DNA of 64,000 nt from JAAYYM01 sp964631375. Lineage in GTDB: Bacteria > Bacillota > Clostridia > Lachnospirales > Lachnospiraceae. A program made the position numbers and the translations under genes. The stretch spans positions 1-64,000 of the forward strand of contig CAZVYQ010000002.1 in NCBI GenBank assembly GCA_964631375.1, in the 5' to 3' direction. Under the pieces are notes generated by a model, which saw only the letters and a list, made by a program, of their open reading frames with translations, made no database searches and was not told where the DNA came from. Positions 34,041 to 42,782 of this stretch are shown piece by piece; position 1 is the first letter of the stretch; every line of letters starts with the position of its first letter.

Positions 34041-34790
34041 ATGAATTTTCACATATTAACGCTGTTTCCGGATATGGTCATGGAAGGGCTGCATACAAGC
34101 ATTATCGGTAGAGCAGTGGAAGCAGGACTGTTGACGATCGAGGCAGTGAATATCAGAGATTATGCCAATAATAAGCATCTGAAGGTGGATGATTATCCAT
34201 ATGGCGGAGGAGCAGGCATGTTAATGCAGGCAGAGCCTGTCTATGGAGCCTATGAAGCAGTGGTAAACAGAATAAACAATCAGCAGGTTACAGGTGATAC
34301 CACGAACAATCTAAACCAAAGTAAAAAGCCACGTGTGGTATATTTAACTCCGCAGGGGTCTACCTTTACACAGAGAATGGCTGAGGATTATGCAAAGGAA
34401 GAGAATCTGATTTTACTTTGTGGGCATTATGAGGGCATTGATGAACGTGTGCTAGAGGAGATTGTAACAGACTATGTGTCGATTGGAGACTACGTGCTGA
34501 CAGGCGGAGAATTACCGGCGATGGTTATGATAGACGCAATCTCACGTCTTGTGCCCGGCGTATTAAGCAATGAAGTATCTGCGGAATTTGAATCCTTTCA
34601 GGATGATTTGTTAGAATATCCACAGTATTCCAGACCGGAAGAATGGCATGGAAAAAAGGTGCCGGAGGTGCTGTTATCAGGACATCATGCCAATATTGAG
34701 AAGTGGCGTAAAGAGCAGTCCATACTCAGAACCAGAGAACGCAGACCGGATCTGCTAAAAAACAGCGATCAGGATAGGGCTGTAAGATAA
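34041..34790 (+). CDS. trmD: tRNA (guanine-N1)-methyltransferase
   Basis: This 249-residue SPOUT-class enzyme makes m1G37 in tRNA and so prevents frameshifting. The knot motifs are LLCGHYEGIDERV and IGDYVLTGGELPAM, and the N-terminal HILTLFPDM is typical. The conserved DYPYGGGAGM loop is also present. Length normal. It follows rimM by 18 bp. Confidence 0.96.
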   Translation: MNFHILTLFPDMVMEGLHTSIIGRAVEAGLLTIEAVNIRDYANNKHLKVDDYPYGGGAGMLMQAEPVYGAYEAVVNRINNQQVTGDTTNNLNQSKKPRVVYLTPQGSTFTQRMAEDYAKEENLILLCGHYEGIDERVLEEIVTDYVSIGDYVLTGGELPAMVMIDAISRLVPGVLSNEVSAEFESFQDDLLEYPQYSRPEEWHGKKVPEVLLSGHHANIEKWRKEQSILRTRERRPDLLKNSDQDRAVR

Positions 34791-34797
34791 AAAACAC

Positions 34798-34826
34798 TTG
34801 CAAACTCTCCGAATATATGGTAAAGT
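34798..34826 (+). promoter_or_regulatory. promoter for rplS
   Basis: TTGCAA (34798-34803), 17-bp spacer, TAAAGT (34821-34826) in the 117-bp gap between trmD and rplS. Confidence 0.55.
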
Positions 34827-34907
34827 AAAATGCGTTGTGAGAAGAAGAGATGGTCCTCTGTTTACCAATTGTGGAATTAAGAACATCCAAAATCAAGGAG
34901 GTCACAC
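34827..34907 (+). promoter_or_regulatory. possible L19 leader RNA
   Basis: The 81-base untranslated region before rplS contains AGAG...CTCT, GGT...ACC and GATG...CATC pairing options around GGTCCTCTGTTTACC. L19 mRNA leaders are known in Firmicutes, but I could not confirm the consensus by eye. Confidence 0.35.
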
Positions 34908-35252
34908 ATGAGCGATATTATTAAGAATATTGAAGCTGCTGAGATGAAAGAAAATGTTTCAGAGTTCAATACAGGCGATACTGTTAAGGTATATGCAAAG
35001 ATCAAAGAGGGTAACCGCGAAAGAATCCAGATTTTCGAAGGTACCGTTATGAAAAAGCAGGGTGGCAGTAACAGAGCAACATTTACTGTCAGAAAGAATT
35101 CCAATGGCGTTGGAGTTGAGAAGACCTGGCCGCTTCATTCACCACATGTTGAAAAGGTGGAGGTTGTCAGAAAGGGTAAAGTAAGAAGAGCTAAGCTGTT
35201 CTACTTAAGAGACCGTGTCGGCAAGAAGGCTAAGGTAAAAGAATTAGTATAA
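34908..35252 (+). CDS. rplS: 50S ribosomal protein L19
   Basis: A 114-residue protein of the 30S-50S interface, with the conserved FNTGDTVKVYAKIKEGNRER and ENxWPLHSPHVEKVEV-like block (here EKTWPLHSPHVEKVEV). Strong AAGGAGG ribosome binding site. Confidence 0.97.
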   Translation: MSDIIKNIEAAEMKENVSEFNTGDTVKVYAKIKEGNRERIQIFEGTVMKKQGGSNRATFTVRKNSNGVGVEKTWPLHSPHVEKVEVVRKGKVRRAKLFYLRDRVGKKAKVKELV

Positions 35253-35264
35253 TCAAGACGAACG

Positions 35265-35300
35265 AAGAGACAAGTACGAATTGTATTTTGTCTCTTTTTT
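35265..35300 (+). terminator. intrinsic terminator after rplS
   Basis: AGAGACAA (35266-35273) pairs exactly with TTGTCTCT (35288-35295), followed by a T-run to 35300. It ends the ribosomal protein unit before the signal peptidase gene. Confidence 0.85.
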
Positions 35301-35343
35301 CGTTTCAATAATTGTGTTATACTCGAATGGGTGAGGATATCAG

Positions 35344-35928
35344 ATGAAGAATAATAATAAGGGACTTACTTTTCGCAGAAGACAGATCAAAATGAGCCGA
35401 TCCTTGATCTATGAAATTATCACATGGACGTTCGGTATCGCAGTTGCTGTTTTTGCTGCATTTGTAGTAGTGTTTTCCATCGGTCTTCAGACAAGTGTAG
35501 TCGGGACCTCCATGGAACCAGCATTATATAACGGACAGAAAATTCTGATCAATCGTATGATCTATCAGTTCCAGACTCCCAAAAGAAATGATGTGATTGT
35601 ATTTCGACCAAATGGAAATGAGAACTCTCATTATTATGTGAAGCGTGTCATCGGTCTGCCGGGCGAAACGATCCAGATCAAACAGGGCAAGGTTTTTATT
35701 GATGGGGAATCGTTTGATGAGGATGTCGTAGAAGATACCATTTCAGCCGGAATCGCAGAGGAAGAGATTACTTTGGGTGTGGATGAGTATTTTGTGCTGG
35801 GTGACAATCGTGAAAATAGTGAGGACAGTCGTTCTGCCAATATCGGAAATGTATCGGGTGAAGTGATCGACGGAAAAGCATGGTATCATCTTGAAAGCGG
35901 CAAGGTAGGCATGGGATTTGTGGAATAA
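35344..35928 (+). CDS. lepB: signal peptidase I (first copy)
   Basis: This 194-residue type I signal peptidase cleaves secretory signal peptides at the outer face of the membrane. One N-terminal membrane segment (about 28-50) leads into the catalytic region. The Ser-Lys dyad is Ser56 in GTSMEPAL and Lys100 in VKRVIGLPGE; the box LGDNRENSEDSR is also present. Serine followed by Met-Glu-Pro is the standard bacterial motif. rbgA follows by 11 bp and then a second signal peptidase gene. Confidence 0.94.
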   Translation: MKNNNKGLTFRRRQIKMSRSLIYEIITWTFGIAVAVFAAFVVVFSIGLQTSVVGTSMEPALYNGQKILINRMIYQFQTPKRNDVIVFRPNGNENSHYYVKRVIGLPGETIQIKQGKVFIDGESFDEDVVEDTISAGIAEEEITLGVDEYFVLGDNRENSEDSRSANIGNVSGEVIDGKAWYHLESGKVGMGFVE

Positions 35929-35939
35929 GGGGGAAGGTT

Positions 35940-36794
35940 ATGAATTACCAATGGTATCCGGGACACATGATGAAAGCAAAGCGTATGATGGAGGAGAATA
36001 TCAAGTTAATCGACCTCATCATAGAATTGGTCGATGCACGTATTCCGTACAGCAGTAGAAATCCCGAGATTGATGAACTGGGAAAAGGAAAATCAAGACT
36101 GATCCTTTTAAATAAATCTGATCTTGCAGAAGAAAAGTGTAATGATGAATGGATCTCATATTTTGAGGAAAAGGGATACACTGTATTAAAGATTAACTCC
36201 AAGAATCGTACCGGTATTAAGGCGATACAAGGAAAGGTTCAGGAGGCATGCCGAGAAAAGCTGGAACGCGACAGAAAGCGCGGTATTCTAAATCGTCCAG
36301 TCAGAGCCATGGTTGTAGGGATTCCTAATGTTGGGAAATCTACCTTTATCAATGCATTCGCAGGAAAGGCATGTACCAAAACCGGAAACAAGCCGGGAGT
36401 GACAAAGGGAAAGCAATGGATCAGACTGAACAGGAGCATAGAATTATTAGATACACCGGGAATACTATGGCCCAAATTCGAGGATCAGGAAGTCGGACTG
36501 AAGCTAGCGATGATTGGCTCCATGAATGATGAAATCTTGAATCGTGAGGAACTGGCTGTTGGTATCTTGCATTATTTATTACAGTTTAAAAAGTCTGCAG
36601 TAGCAAGCCGTTATGATCTGGAACAGGAATATGCAACGGATCAGGATGCGTTGACAGATATTGCAATTCACAGACATTGTCTGTTAAAAGGAAATGTTCC
36701 GGATACAGATAAGGCAGCGGGCATGTTGATCGATGATTTCAGAAATGGTAAGTTTGGAAGAGTAACGCTCGAAATGCCGGAGGTAACGAATTAA
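35940..36794 (+). CDS. rbgA: ribosome biogenesis GTPase YlqF/RbgA
   Basis: A 284-residue circularly permuted GTPase needed for late 50S assembly. The motifs appear in permuted order: NKSDL (G4) comes first, then GIPNVGKSTFINAFAG (G1) and DTPGIL (G3). The N-terminal QWYPGHMMKAKRMM is the family signature. Its place after rplS matches Bacillus, except that signal peptidase genes flank it on both sides. Confidence 0.95.
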   Translation: MNYQWYPGHMMKAKRMMEENIKLIDLIIELVDARIPYSSRNPEIDELGKGKSRLILLNKSDLAEEKCNDEWISYFEEKGYTVLKINSKNRTGIKAIQGKVQEACREKLERDRKRGILNRPVRAMVVGIPNVGKSTFINAFAGKACTKTGNKPGVTKGKQWIRLNRSIELLDTPGILWPKFEDQEVGLKLAMIGSMNDEILNREELAVGILHYLLQFKKSAVASRYDLEQEYATDQDALTDIAIHRHCLLKGNVPDTDKAAGMLIDDFRNGKFGRVTLEMPEVTN

Positions 36795-36814
36795 GAATAA
36801 GGGGATGAATCATT

Positions 36815-37381
36815 GTGGCGGCAAAAAAAAGAAGACGCAGAGAATCAGCAGGAATGAGATTTTTGAAAAAATTAGTTAATCTTGGGCTGTTTATTCTTGT
36901 AGTACTGGGGATTACCTATTTCGTGGTTCATTATGTGACAAACAGGACACTTGTACATGGATCATCTATGGAAGCGACATTAAGTGATGGTGACAGTATT
37001 ATGACTGATAGAATATCCTATCGCTTTCATGAACCGGAGAGATTTGATATCATATCGTTTCCTTATGATGATTCTGAACATCCTTACCTGATTAAGAGGA
37101 TTATCGGGTTACCGGGAGAGACAGTTCAGATCAAAGAAGGCAAGATATATATCAATGATCAAATGCTGCAGGAGTCCTATGGACTGGAGATCATCCAGTC
37201 AGGCGGAATCGCAGATCAGCCGATCACTTTGGGAGCAGATGAATATTTTGTGATGGGTGATAATCGAAATGACAGCACAGACAGCCGTTTTCCAGAAGTG
37301 GGAAATATCAAAAAAGAAGACATCATCGGAAAGGCCTGGTTACAGATATGGCCTCTCAGTGAATTTCAAGTGGTTGAATGA
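36815..37381 (+). CDS. lepB: signal peptidase I (second copy)
   Basis: A 188-residue type I signal peptidase with a very basic N-terminus (KKRRRRES), one membrane segment at about 22-42, catalytic Ser51 in SSMEATL and Lys94 in IKRIIGLPGE. GDNRNDSTDSR is conserved. The start is GTG at 36815, with AGGGG about ten bases upstream. An out-of-frame ATG at 36805 does not give this protein. The serine motif lacks the usual proline (SMEA rather than SMEP), so specificity may differ from the copy at 35344. Confidence 0.93.
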   Translation: MAAKKRRRRESAGMRFLKKLVNLGLFILVVLGITYFVVHYVTNRTLVHGSSMEATLSDGDSIMTDRISYRFHEPERFDIISFPYDDSEHPYLIKRIIGLPGETVQIKEGKIYINDQMLQESYGLEIIQSGGIADQPITLGADEYFVMGDNRNDSTDSRFPEVGNIKKEDIIGKAWLQIWPLSEFQVVE

Positions 37382-37411
37382 TGTAAGCTTGGTAAAGATA
37401 AGGGAAGCATT

Positions 37412-38197
37412 ATGGAAGAAAAGAAAATCAATCTGATTCATCAGGAATTACAGGCAGCACAGGTATCCATGCTGCCTGATTTTATCAGTCAATACCGTGA
37501 TGACAAACGGGCGGGTGTAGTAAAGCTGGTTGAGAAAGCAAAGCAACAGTTAGACAGATTAGAAGCAGAAAAGGAACGAACAAGAAAGCTGCAACAGTTT
37601 GAACGTCAATACGCAGCTGAAGGATATCGTGCCATATGCGGGATTGATGAGGTCGGACGTGGCCCTCTTGCAGGACCGGTAGTGGCAGGGGCAGTCATTT
37701 TGCCGGCAAATTGCGATATCCTGTATCTGAATGATTCAAAACAACTCTCAGAGAAAAAACGAGAAGAATTGTATGACGTGATTATGGAAGGGGCAATTGC
37801 GACCGGTATCGGAATGATATCCCCCGAGAGGGTTGATGAGATCAACATCCTACAGGCTACCTATGAGGCGATGCGTCAAGCCATTCAGAATCTATCCGTA
37901 AAACCCGATATATTATTAAATGATGCAGTTACGATTCCAAAGGTGGATATCCGACAGATACCAATTATCAAGGGAGATGCAAAAAGTGTCTCGATTGCGG
38001 CTGCAAGTATCATTGCAAAGGTTACCAGAGATCGCTTGATGGTTCAGTATGACAGTCAGTATCCCGGTTATGGTTTTGCGGCAAATAAGGGCTATGGTGC
38101 TGCCATACATATCGAAGCACTCAAAAAGCTTGGACCGACTCCGATCCATAGGCGAACCTTTATCGGTCATTTTATAGGGGAAACATATGAATCTTAA
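37412..38197 (+). CDS. rnhB: ribonuclease HII
   Basis: This 261-residue enzyme removes ribonucleotides and RNA from DNA duplexes. The catalytic domain starts with GIDEVGRGPLAGPV near residue 75 (first two acidic residues of the DEDD set). A basic and acidic N-terminal extension of about 70 residues precedes it, as in other Firmicute RnhB. The end overlaps the next gene by 11 bp. Confidence 0.95.
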   Translation: MEEKKINLIHQELQAAQVSMLPDFISQYRDDKRAGVVKLVEKAKQQLDRLEAEKERTRKLQQFERQYAAEGYRAICGIDEVGRGPLAGPVVAGAVILPANCDILYLNDSKQLSEKKREELYDVIMEGAIATGIGMISPERVDEINILQATYEAMRQAIQNLSVKPDILLNDAVTIPKVDIRQIPIIKGDAKSVSIAAASIIAKVTRDRLMVQYDSQYPGYGFAANKGYGAAIHIEALKKLGPTPIHRRTFIGHFIGETYES

Positions 38198-39824
38198 TTT
38201 ATCGGGAAGTACACAATCAAATATCCCCACAACTCAGACTGCTGTTTCCAATATCGCAGGTATCACCACTGTGACTACTGCGAATACTGCTTCGAAACCA
38301 ACGGAGATACCGGCAGGGAGTTTGACAACAGGACAGGTATTTTCCGGAGAGGTTGCTGAGATCAACGGAAAAGATATACTGCTGTTATTGGGAAACCATC
38401 AGACGATGTCAGCCAGACTGGAGGGTGATATCAGTCTTGTTTTGGGTCAGAATGTGTATTTTGAGGTGAAATCCAATAGCAACAATCAAATCTCTTTACG
38501 TCCGCTGTATACAAACTTAAATAGTACGGATCCCTCTATCCTAAAGGCATTGGATGCGGCAGGTCTTCCGGTAAATGAAAAATCAGTGGCCATGACCTCT
38601 TCGATGATGGAGGAGGGTATGCCGATCAACAAAAACGCCTTACAGACCATGTTTCGACAGGTCAATCAGCATCAAACGATAGAGCCTCAGACCATTGTAC
38701 AGATGACAAAACTTGGACTTCCGATCACGGAATTGAATGTTACGCAGTTTGAAAACTATAAAAATCTGGAACACCAAATCGTAAAGGATATCAATGTTCT
38801 GACAGATGGTATGCCGGAACTTGCAGGAAAGCTGATTGGAGAAGGAAATATTGAAGAAGCCATTTCCTTTAGCAAAGAACTGGTTAGTATGCTAAAGGAT
38901 GGGTTGCCTCCAATCTCCGATCTGCCACAAGACAAGGAGGCTGTGGTCAATCCGGAATCACAGATCAATTTTTCACAAAAAAACAATACTGTTTTACAAA
39001 GCCTCACCTTAGAACAACGACAAAATCTGGTTGCCACGTTTGAACAACTTGGTATTACACCGGAGGAGAGAGAACAATTGCTGTCAGGGAAACTGCCTGA
39101 TGGTCAATTGCTTGATCTTCTAAAAAATACATTTTCAAATCCCCAGATACATCAAAATGAACATTTCAGTAAATTATTAAAGGGGAATGAATATCAACTC
39201 GTTTTGAAGAATTTATTATCTGAGCAACTGTTGTTAAAGCCTGACGAAGTGGCTAAGGAGGGGAAGATCGAAGAACTGTATCAGCGTCTCAATGAGCAGT
39301 CACAGAAGATCAATCAAATACTTCAGAATCTGTCCAAATCGACTCCGGAGCTTGCAAAAAGTGCTGCGAATATGCAGGATAACATGAATTTTATGAACCA
39401 GATGAACCAGATGCTGACCTATATACAGCTGCCGTTAAAGATGGCTCAGGAGAATGCGAACGGAGATCTGTATGTCTATACCAATAAAAAGAACCTCGCA
39501 AACAAAGATGGGAATGTCAGTGCACTGTTACATCTGGAAATGGAACATCTGGGAACGATGGATATCCACGTAACCATGCAACAGAGTAATGTCAGTACCC
39601 ATTTCTATCTACAAAAGGAAGAAATGTTAGATTTTATAGAGGAAAATATTCATATTCTGAATGATCGTCTGACAAAGAAGGGCTATCATATGTCTACGGC
39701 CGTTACCACAAAGGAGCAGGAGGATGCTCCCGGTGATATCGTGGATGAATTCCTGAAAAAACACGGAGAAGCACCAATGCGTACAGGCAGTCCCATGAAG
39801 TTTTCTTTTGATGTCAGAGCTTAG
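38187..39824 (+). CDS. FliK-like protein (YlqG position)
   Basis: A 545-residue protein with a Thr/Ser-rich N-terminus, a Gln/Asn-rich middle and a C-terminal domain at about residues 405-510 that resembles the hook-length control domain of FliK: LPLKMAQENANGDLYVY, HLEMEHLGTMDIHVTM and FYLQKEEMLDFIEENI. FliK sets flagellar hook length and switches FlhB. No flagellar structural genes are near. The place after rnhB and before an FlhB-tail gene is the same as ylqG in Bacillus. Function unknown. Translation is coupled to rnhB by overlap. Confidence 0.7.
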   Translation: MNLNLSGSTQSNIPTTQTAVSNIAGITTVTTANTASKPTEIPAGSLTTGQVFSGEVAEINGKDILLLLGNHQTMSARLEGDISLVLGQNVYFEVKSNSNNQISLRPLYTNLNSTDPSILKALDAAGLPVNEKSVAMTSSMMEEGMPINKNALQTMFRQVNQHQTIEPQTIVQMTKLGLPITELNVTQFENYKNLEHQIVKDINVLTDGMPELAGKLIGEGNIEEAISFSKELVSMLKDGLPPISDLPQDKEAVVNPESQINFSQKNNTVLQSLTLEQRQNLVATFEQLGITPEEREQLLSGKLPDGQLLDLLKNTFSNPQIHQNEHFSKLLKGNEYQLVLKNLLSEQLLLKPDEVAKEGKIEELYQRLNEQSQKINQILQNLSKSTPELAKSAANMQDNMNFMNQMNQMLTYIQLPLKMAQENANGDLYVYTNKKNLANKDGNVSALLHLEMEHLGTMDIHVTMQQSNVSTHFYLQKEEMLDFIEENIHILNDRLTKKGYHMSTAVTTKEQEDAPGDIVDEFLKKHGEAPMRTGSPMKFSFDVRA

Positions 39825-39875
39825 CCTTGGGGCTATATTATATGATATTTTGTCTAAGAACAGAGAGTATTGTCT

Positions 39876-40172
39876 ATGAAAGATGAAAAAGAACGTCCAA
39901 AAGTGAAACAAGCGATCGCACTGCAGTATGATCCGGAAGATGAGGCACCACGTGTCATAGCGACAGGTGTCGGACAGGTTGCGGAGCGTATCATCGAGAA
40001 AGCCAAGGAAGCTGATGTGCCGATTCATGAAGACTCCAAGCTTGCGAACACGCTTTCAAAACTTGAGATCGGTGAAATGATACCGCCGGAGCTCTATGAG
40101 GTGGTAGCGGAGATTCTGGTCTTTGTTGATAATATGGAAAAGATCAAAAGCAAGGTGAAACCACCTGCTTAA
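39876..40172 (+). CDS. FlhB C-terminal-domain homologue (YlqH/FlhX type)
   Basis: A 98-residue stand-alone version of the cytoplasmic tail of FlhB/YscU. The strands AIALQYDPEDEAPRVIATG and helix ERIIEKAKEADVPIHEDSKLA match the part just after the FlhB self-cleavage site, but the Asn-Pro-Thr-His motif itself and all membrane segments are missing. It cannot be a secretion gate, so it may be a regulatory or switching partner of the FliK-like protein upstream. Confidence 0.8.
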   Translation: MKDEKERPKVKQAIALQYDPEDEAPRVIATGVGQVAERIIEKAKEADVPIHEDSKLANTLSKLEIGEMIPPELYEVVAEILVFVDNMEKIKSKVKPPA

Positions 40173-40189
40173 CGGATATGGAGACTTCG

Positions 40190-40546
40190 ATGAATCAGAG
40201 GATGATCGGGACACAATATGAGAATCAGGCGGCAGCATTTCTACTGGAAAATCATGTTCTTATTTTAGAACGAAACTTTAGAAACCGTTTTGGAGAAATT
40301 GATATCATAGGTTGTCAGGATGGAATGTACCTGTTCATAGAAGTAAAATACCGAAAATCAGACAAGACAGGCGATCCGGCATATGCAGTCACGATCGCAA
40401 AGCAGACTACCATCTGCAAGGTTGCTGATTATTACAGAGTATGTCATGGGTTGTCTGAGAATACGGCCTGCCGATTTGATGTAATCACGATTTTGGGCCA
40501 GGAAATCAAATGGTATCAAAATGCGTTTCCATACCGTCATAGATAG
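40190..40546 (+). CDS. YraN family (UPF0102) endonuclease-like protein
   Basis: This 118-residue protein has a restriction-endonuclease-like core: ERNFRNRFGEIDII, then LFIEVKYRKS, giving the E...D...ExK catalytic spacing. The family is linked to recombination or replication repair, but its precise role is not settled. The start at 40190 has GGAG six bases upstream; an in-frame ATG at 40178 lacks one. Confidence 0.88.
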   Translation: MNQRMIGTQYENQAAAFLLENHVLILERNFRNRFGEIDIIGCQDGMYLFIEVKYRKSDKTGDPAYAVTIAKQTTICKVADYYRVCHGLSENTACRFDVITILGQEIKWYQNAFPYRHR

Positions 40547-40573
40547 GAGAGTCATTAGAGGAGAAGTGTATTC

Positions 40574-41461
40574 ATGGATCAGAATGTTCAGATCAATCAT
40601 CAACTAAAGTGGAGCAAAGAAAATCATAGCCTAAAGATCAATCAGTCAGGGAAGGTTATATATCTGACTTATCCGTCTTTAAACTATGATTTTATTACAC
40701 ATGCCTTTTCTACGAGACTTGGCGGAGTCAGTGATGGCTGTTTTTCCTCCATGAATTTGAGCTTTACAAGAGGAGATGAAGAAACGGCGGTCAGGGAGAA
40801 CTTTAGAAGAATCGCAGAGGCTATTCAGGTATCGTGTGATGATTTTGTGTTTTCAGATCAGACCCATACGACCAATATACGCATGGTCACAGAAGAAGAC
40901 AGAGGAAACGGAATCACACATCCAAAGACATTTTATGAAACAGACGGAATGATCACAAATGTTCCGGGGTTAGTATTAGCGACCTTTTATGCTGATTGTG
41001 TACCACTTTTTTTCGTAGATCCGGTTCATAAAGCAATCGGATTATCACATTCAGGCTGGCGTGGAACGGTAGGAAAGATTGGAGAAAAAACCATACAGTG
41101 TATGAAAGAGCACTATGAGACAAATGCAGAGGATGTCATTGCTGTCATCGGACCGAGCATCTGTAGGGATTGTTATGAAGTGAGCGAGGATGTTGCAGAG
41201 GAATTTCGCAATGTTTTCACGGAGAAGGAATATCTGAAATTTTTATTTCCACATGAAAATGATCCCTGTAAGGTAGGTAAATATCAACTGGATCTATGGA
41301 AAGCAAATGAAGAAATACTACTTCAGGCAGGTATTCAAGAGGAACATCTGACAACACCTGATTTATGTACTTGCTGCAATCCGAATTTCCTGTTTTCACA
41401 TCGGGCGTCCAAAGGAAAACGAGGCAATCTGGGAGCTTTTCTGTCAATTAAGAAGCAATAG
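40574..41461 (+). CDS. pgeF: purine nucleoside phosphorylase, laccase-domain family
   Basis: A 295-residue YfiH/PgeF protein. The motifs are THAFSTRLGGVSDG, SDQTHTTN, TFYADCVPLFF and GLSHSGWRGTVG, which provide the His/Cys zinc ligands. Members phosphorolyse adenosine and related nucleosides; the E. coli homologue also edits peptidoglycan precursors. Which role applies is not evident. An N-terminal tail of about 35 residues precedes the conserved fold. It ends 11 bp from the convergent prs. Confidence 0.9.
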   Translation: MDQNVQINHQLKWSKENHSLKINQSGKVIYLTYPSLNYDFITHAFSTRLGGVSDGCFSSMNLSFTRGDEETAVRENFRRIAEAIQVSCDDFVFSDQTHTTNIRMVTEEDRGNGITHPKTFYETDGMITNVPGLVLATFYADCVPLFFVDPVHKAIGLSHSGWRGTVGKIGEKTIQCMKEHYETNAEDVIAVIGPSICRDCYEVSEDVAEEFRNVFTEKEYLKFLFPHENDPCKVGKYQLDLWKANEEILLQAGIQEEHLTTPDLCTCCNPNFLFSHRASKGKRGNLGAFLSIKKQ

Positions 41462-41472
41462 AGCAATTAGGA

Positions 41473-42660
41473 TCAGTAATCCACATCCTCACGAGCATTG
41501 TATTTTTCCAGTATCTCCTGGATCTTTTCCGTGGTAGTCAATACATGACTCATGGAAGCATCATGATTCATAAAATCAATGATAGAAGCTAAGAATTTAC
41601 TCATATTTGCTTCTACATAATAAGGTCTTTGATTCAACGCGGGATCATGATAATTCAGATTAGTTGTGATAATCCGGTCAAAATAGCATTTCTCATAGGC
41701 ATGGTCAAAGTTAGTAAGCCCGGCAGTAAATAATCCAAATGTACAGCAGATAAATACTCTCTTGGCATTCATTGCCTTTAGCTGCTTTGATGTATCAATC
41801 ATGCTGTCACCGGAAGAGATCATGTCGTCGATGATGATCACATCTTTTCCATCGATATCATCACCAAGAAATTCATGTGCCACAATCGGGTTCTTGCCAT
41901 TGACAATTGTTGAATAATCGCGTCTCTTATAAAACATACCTGTATTTACACCCAGCACATTTGCAAAATAAACGGCTCTGTCCAAGGCACCCTCATCAGG
42001 ACTGATCACAACAAGATGATCCTTGTCCACAATCAGATCCTTTTCATAGTGAATCAGAGATCGAATGAACTGATAAGGCGGAGTGAAATTATCAAATCCA
42101 CACAGGGGAACAGAGTTTTGAACGCGAGGGTCATGTGCATCAAATGTAATGATATTATCAACACCCATATTTGCGAGCTCCTCAAGAGCAAGAGCACAAT
42201 CAAGCGATTCACGTGAATAACGTTTGTGCTGACGGCTTTCATAGAGGAACGGCATGATGACATTGATTCTGTGAGCTTTGCCCATGGTAGCGGCTATGAT
42301 ACGTTTCAGATCCTGAAAATGATTGTCCGGAGACATATGATTGGTATACCCATTGACGGAATATGTGATACTATAATTACAAACATCCACCATGATGTAT
42401 AAATCTTTACCTCTGATGGATTCATTGATGACACCCTTACCTTCCCCTGTACCAAAACGATGACAGGTAGAACTTAACAGGTAATTATCCTCCTGATAAC
42501 CCTTGAAAGCAGGATCATCTTTACATTTATTATGTATTTTTTTGCGATAATTGACTAGATGCTCATTGACCTGAGCTCCCAGTTCCAGACAACTGCTCAA
42601 TGCAATGATTTTTAACGGAGCCACCTGAATGGCATCTTCAAGATATTGTATATTTGGCAT
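41473..42660 (-). CDS. prs: ribose-phosphate pyrophosphokinase (long form)
   Basis: A 395-residue PRPP synthetase, longer than the standard 310-320. The PRPP loop VIIIDDMISSGDSMIDT, the FDAHDPR motif and the flexible catalytic segment KRRDYSTIVNGKN are all present, so it should be active. The extra length is mainly N-terminal, before residue 100. This divergent long type occurs in Lachnospiraceae. It supplies PRPP for nucleotide, His and Trp synthesis. Divergently transcribed from the DUF512 gene. Confidence 0.9.
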   Translation of the reverse strand: MPNIQYLEDAIQVAPLKIIALSSCLELGAQVNEHLVNYRKKIHNKCKDDPAFKGYQEDNYLLSSTCHRFGTGEGKGVINESIRGKDLYIMVDVCNYSITYSVNGYTNHMSPDNHFQDLKRIIAATMGKAHRINVIMPFLYESRQHKRYSRESLDCALALEELANMGVDNIITFDAHDPRVQNSVPLCGFDNFTPPYQFIRSLIHYEKDLIVDKDHLVVISPDEGALDRAVYFANVLGVNTGMFYKRRDYSTIVNGKNPIVAHEFLGDDIDGKDVIIIDDMISSGDSMIDTSKQLKAMNAKRVFICCTFGLFTAGLTNFDHAYEKCYFDRIITTNLNYHDPALNQRPYYVEANMSKFLASIIDFMNHDASMSHVLTTTEKIQEILEKYNAREDVDY

Positions 42661-42680
42661 ATTCTCTCACTCCCATATCA

Positions 42681-42709
42681 TTTATACCATTATGAGAATC
42701 GTTCGTCAA
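42681..42709 (-). promoter_or_regulatory. promoter for prs
   Basis: On the - strand, TTGACG (42709-42704), 17-bp spacer, TATAAA (42686-42681), about 20 bp before the prs ATG. Confidence 0.65.
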
Positions 42710-42720
42710 GGATGAAGTCC

Positions 42721-42750
42721 TTGAGTCGGAACAGTAATACGTGCTATACT
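42721..42750 (+). promoter_or_regulatory. promoter for the DUF512-der operon
   Basis: TTGAGT (42721-42726), 18-bp spacer, TATACT (42745-42750), just 11 bp from the divergent prs promoter. Confidence 0.6.
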
Positions 42751-42782
42751 AAATTGAGAATAAGAACGAGGTTGATTTAAAT

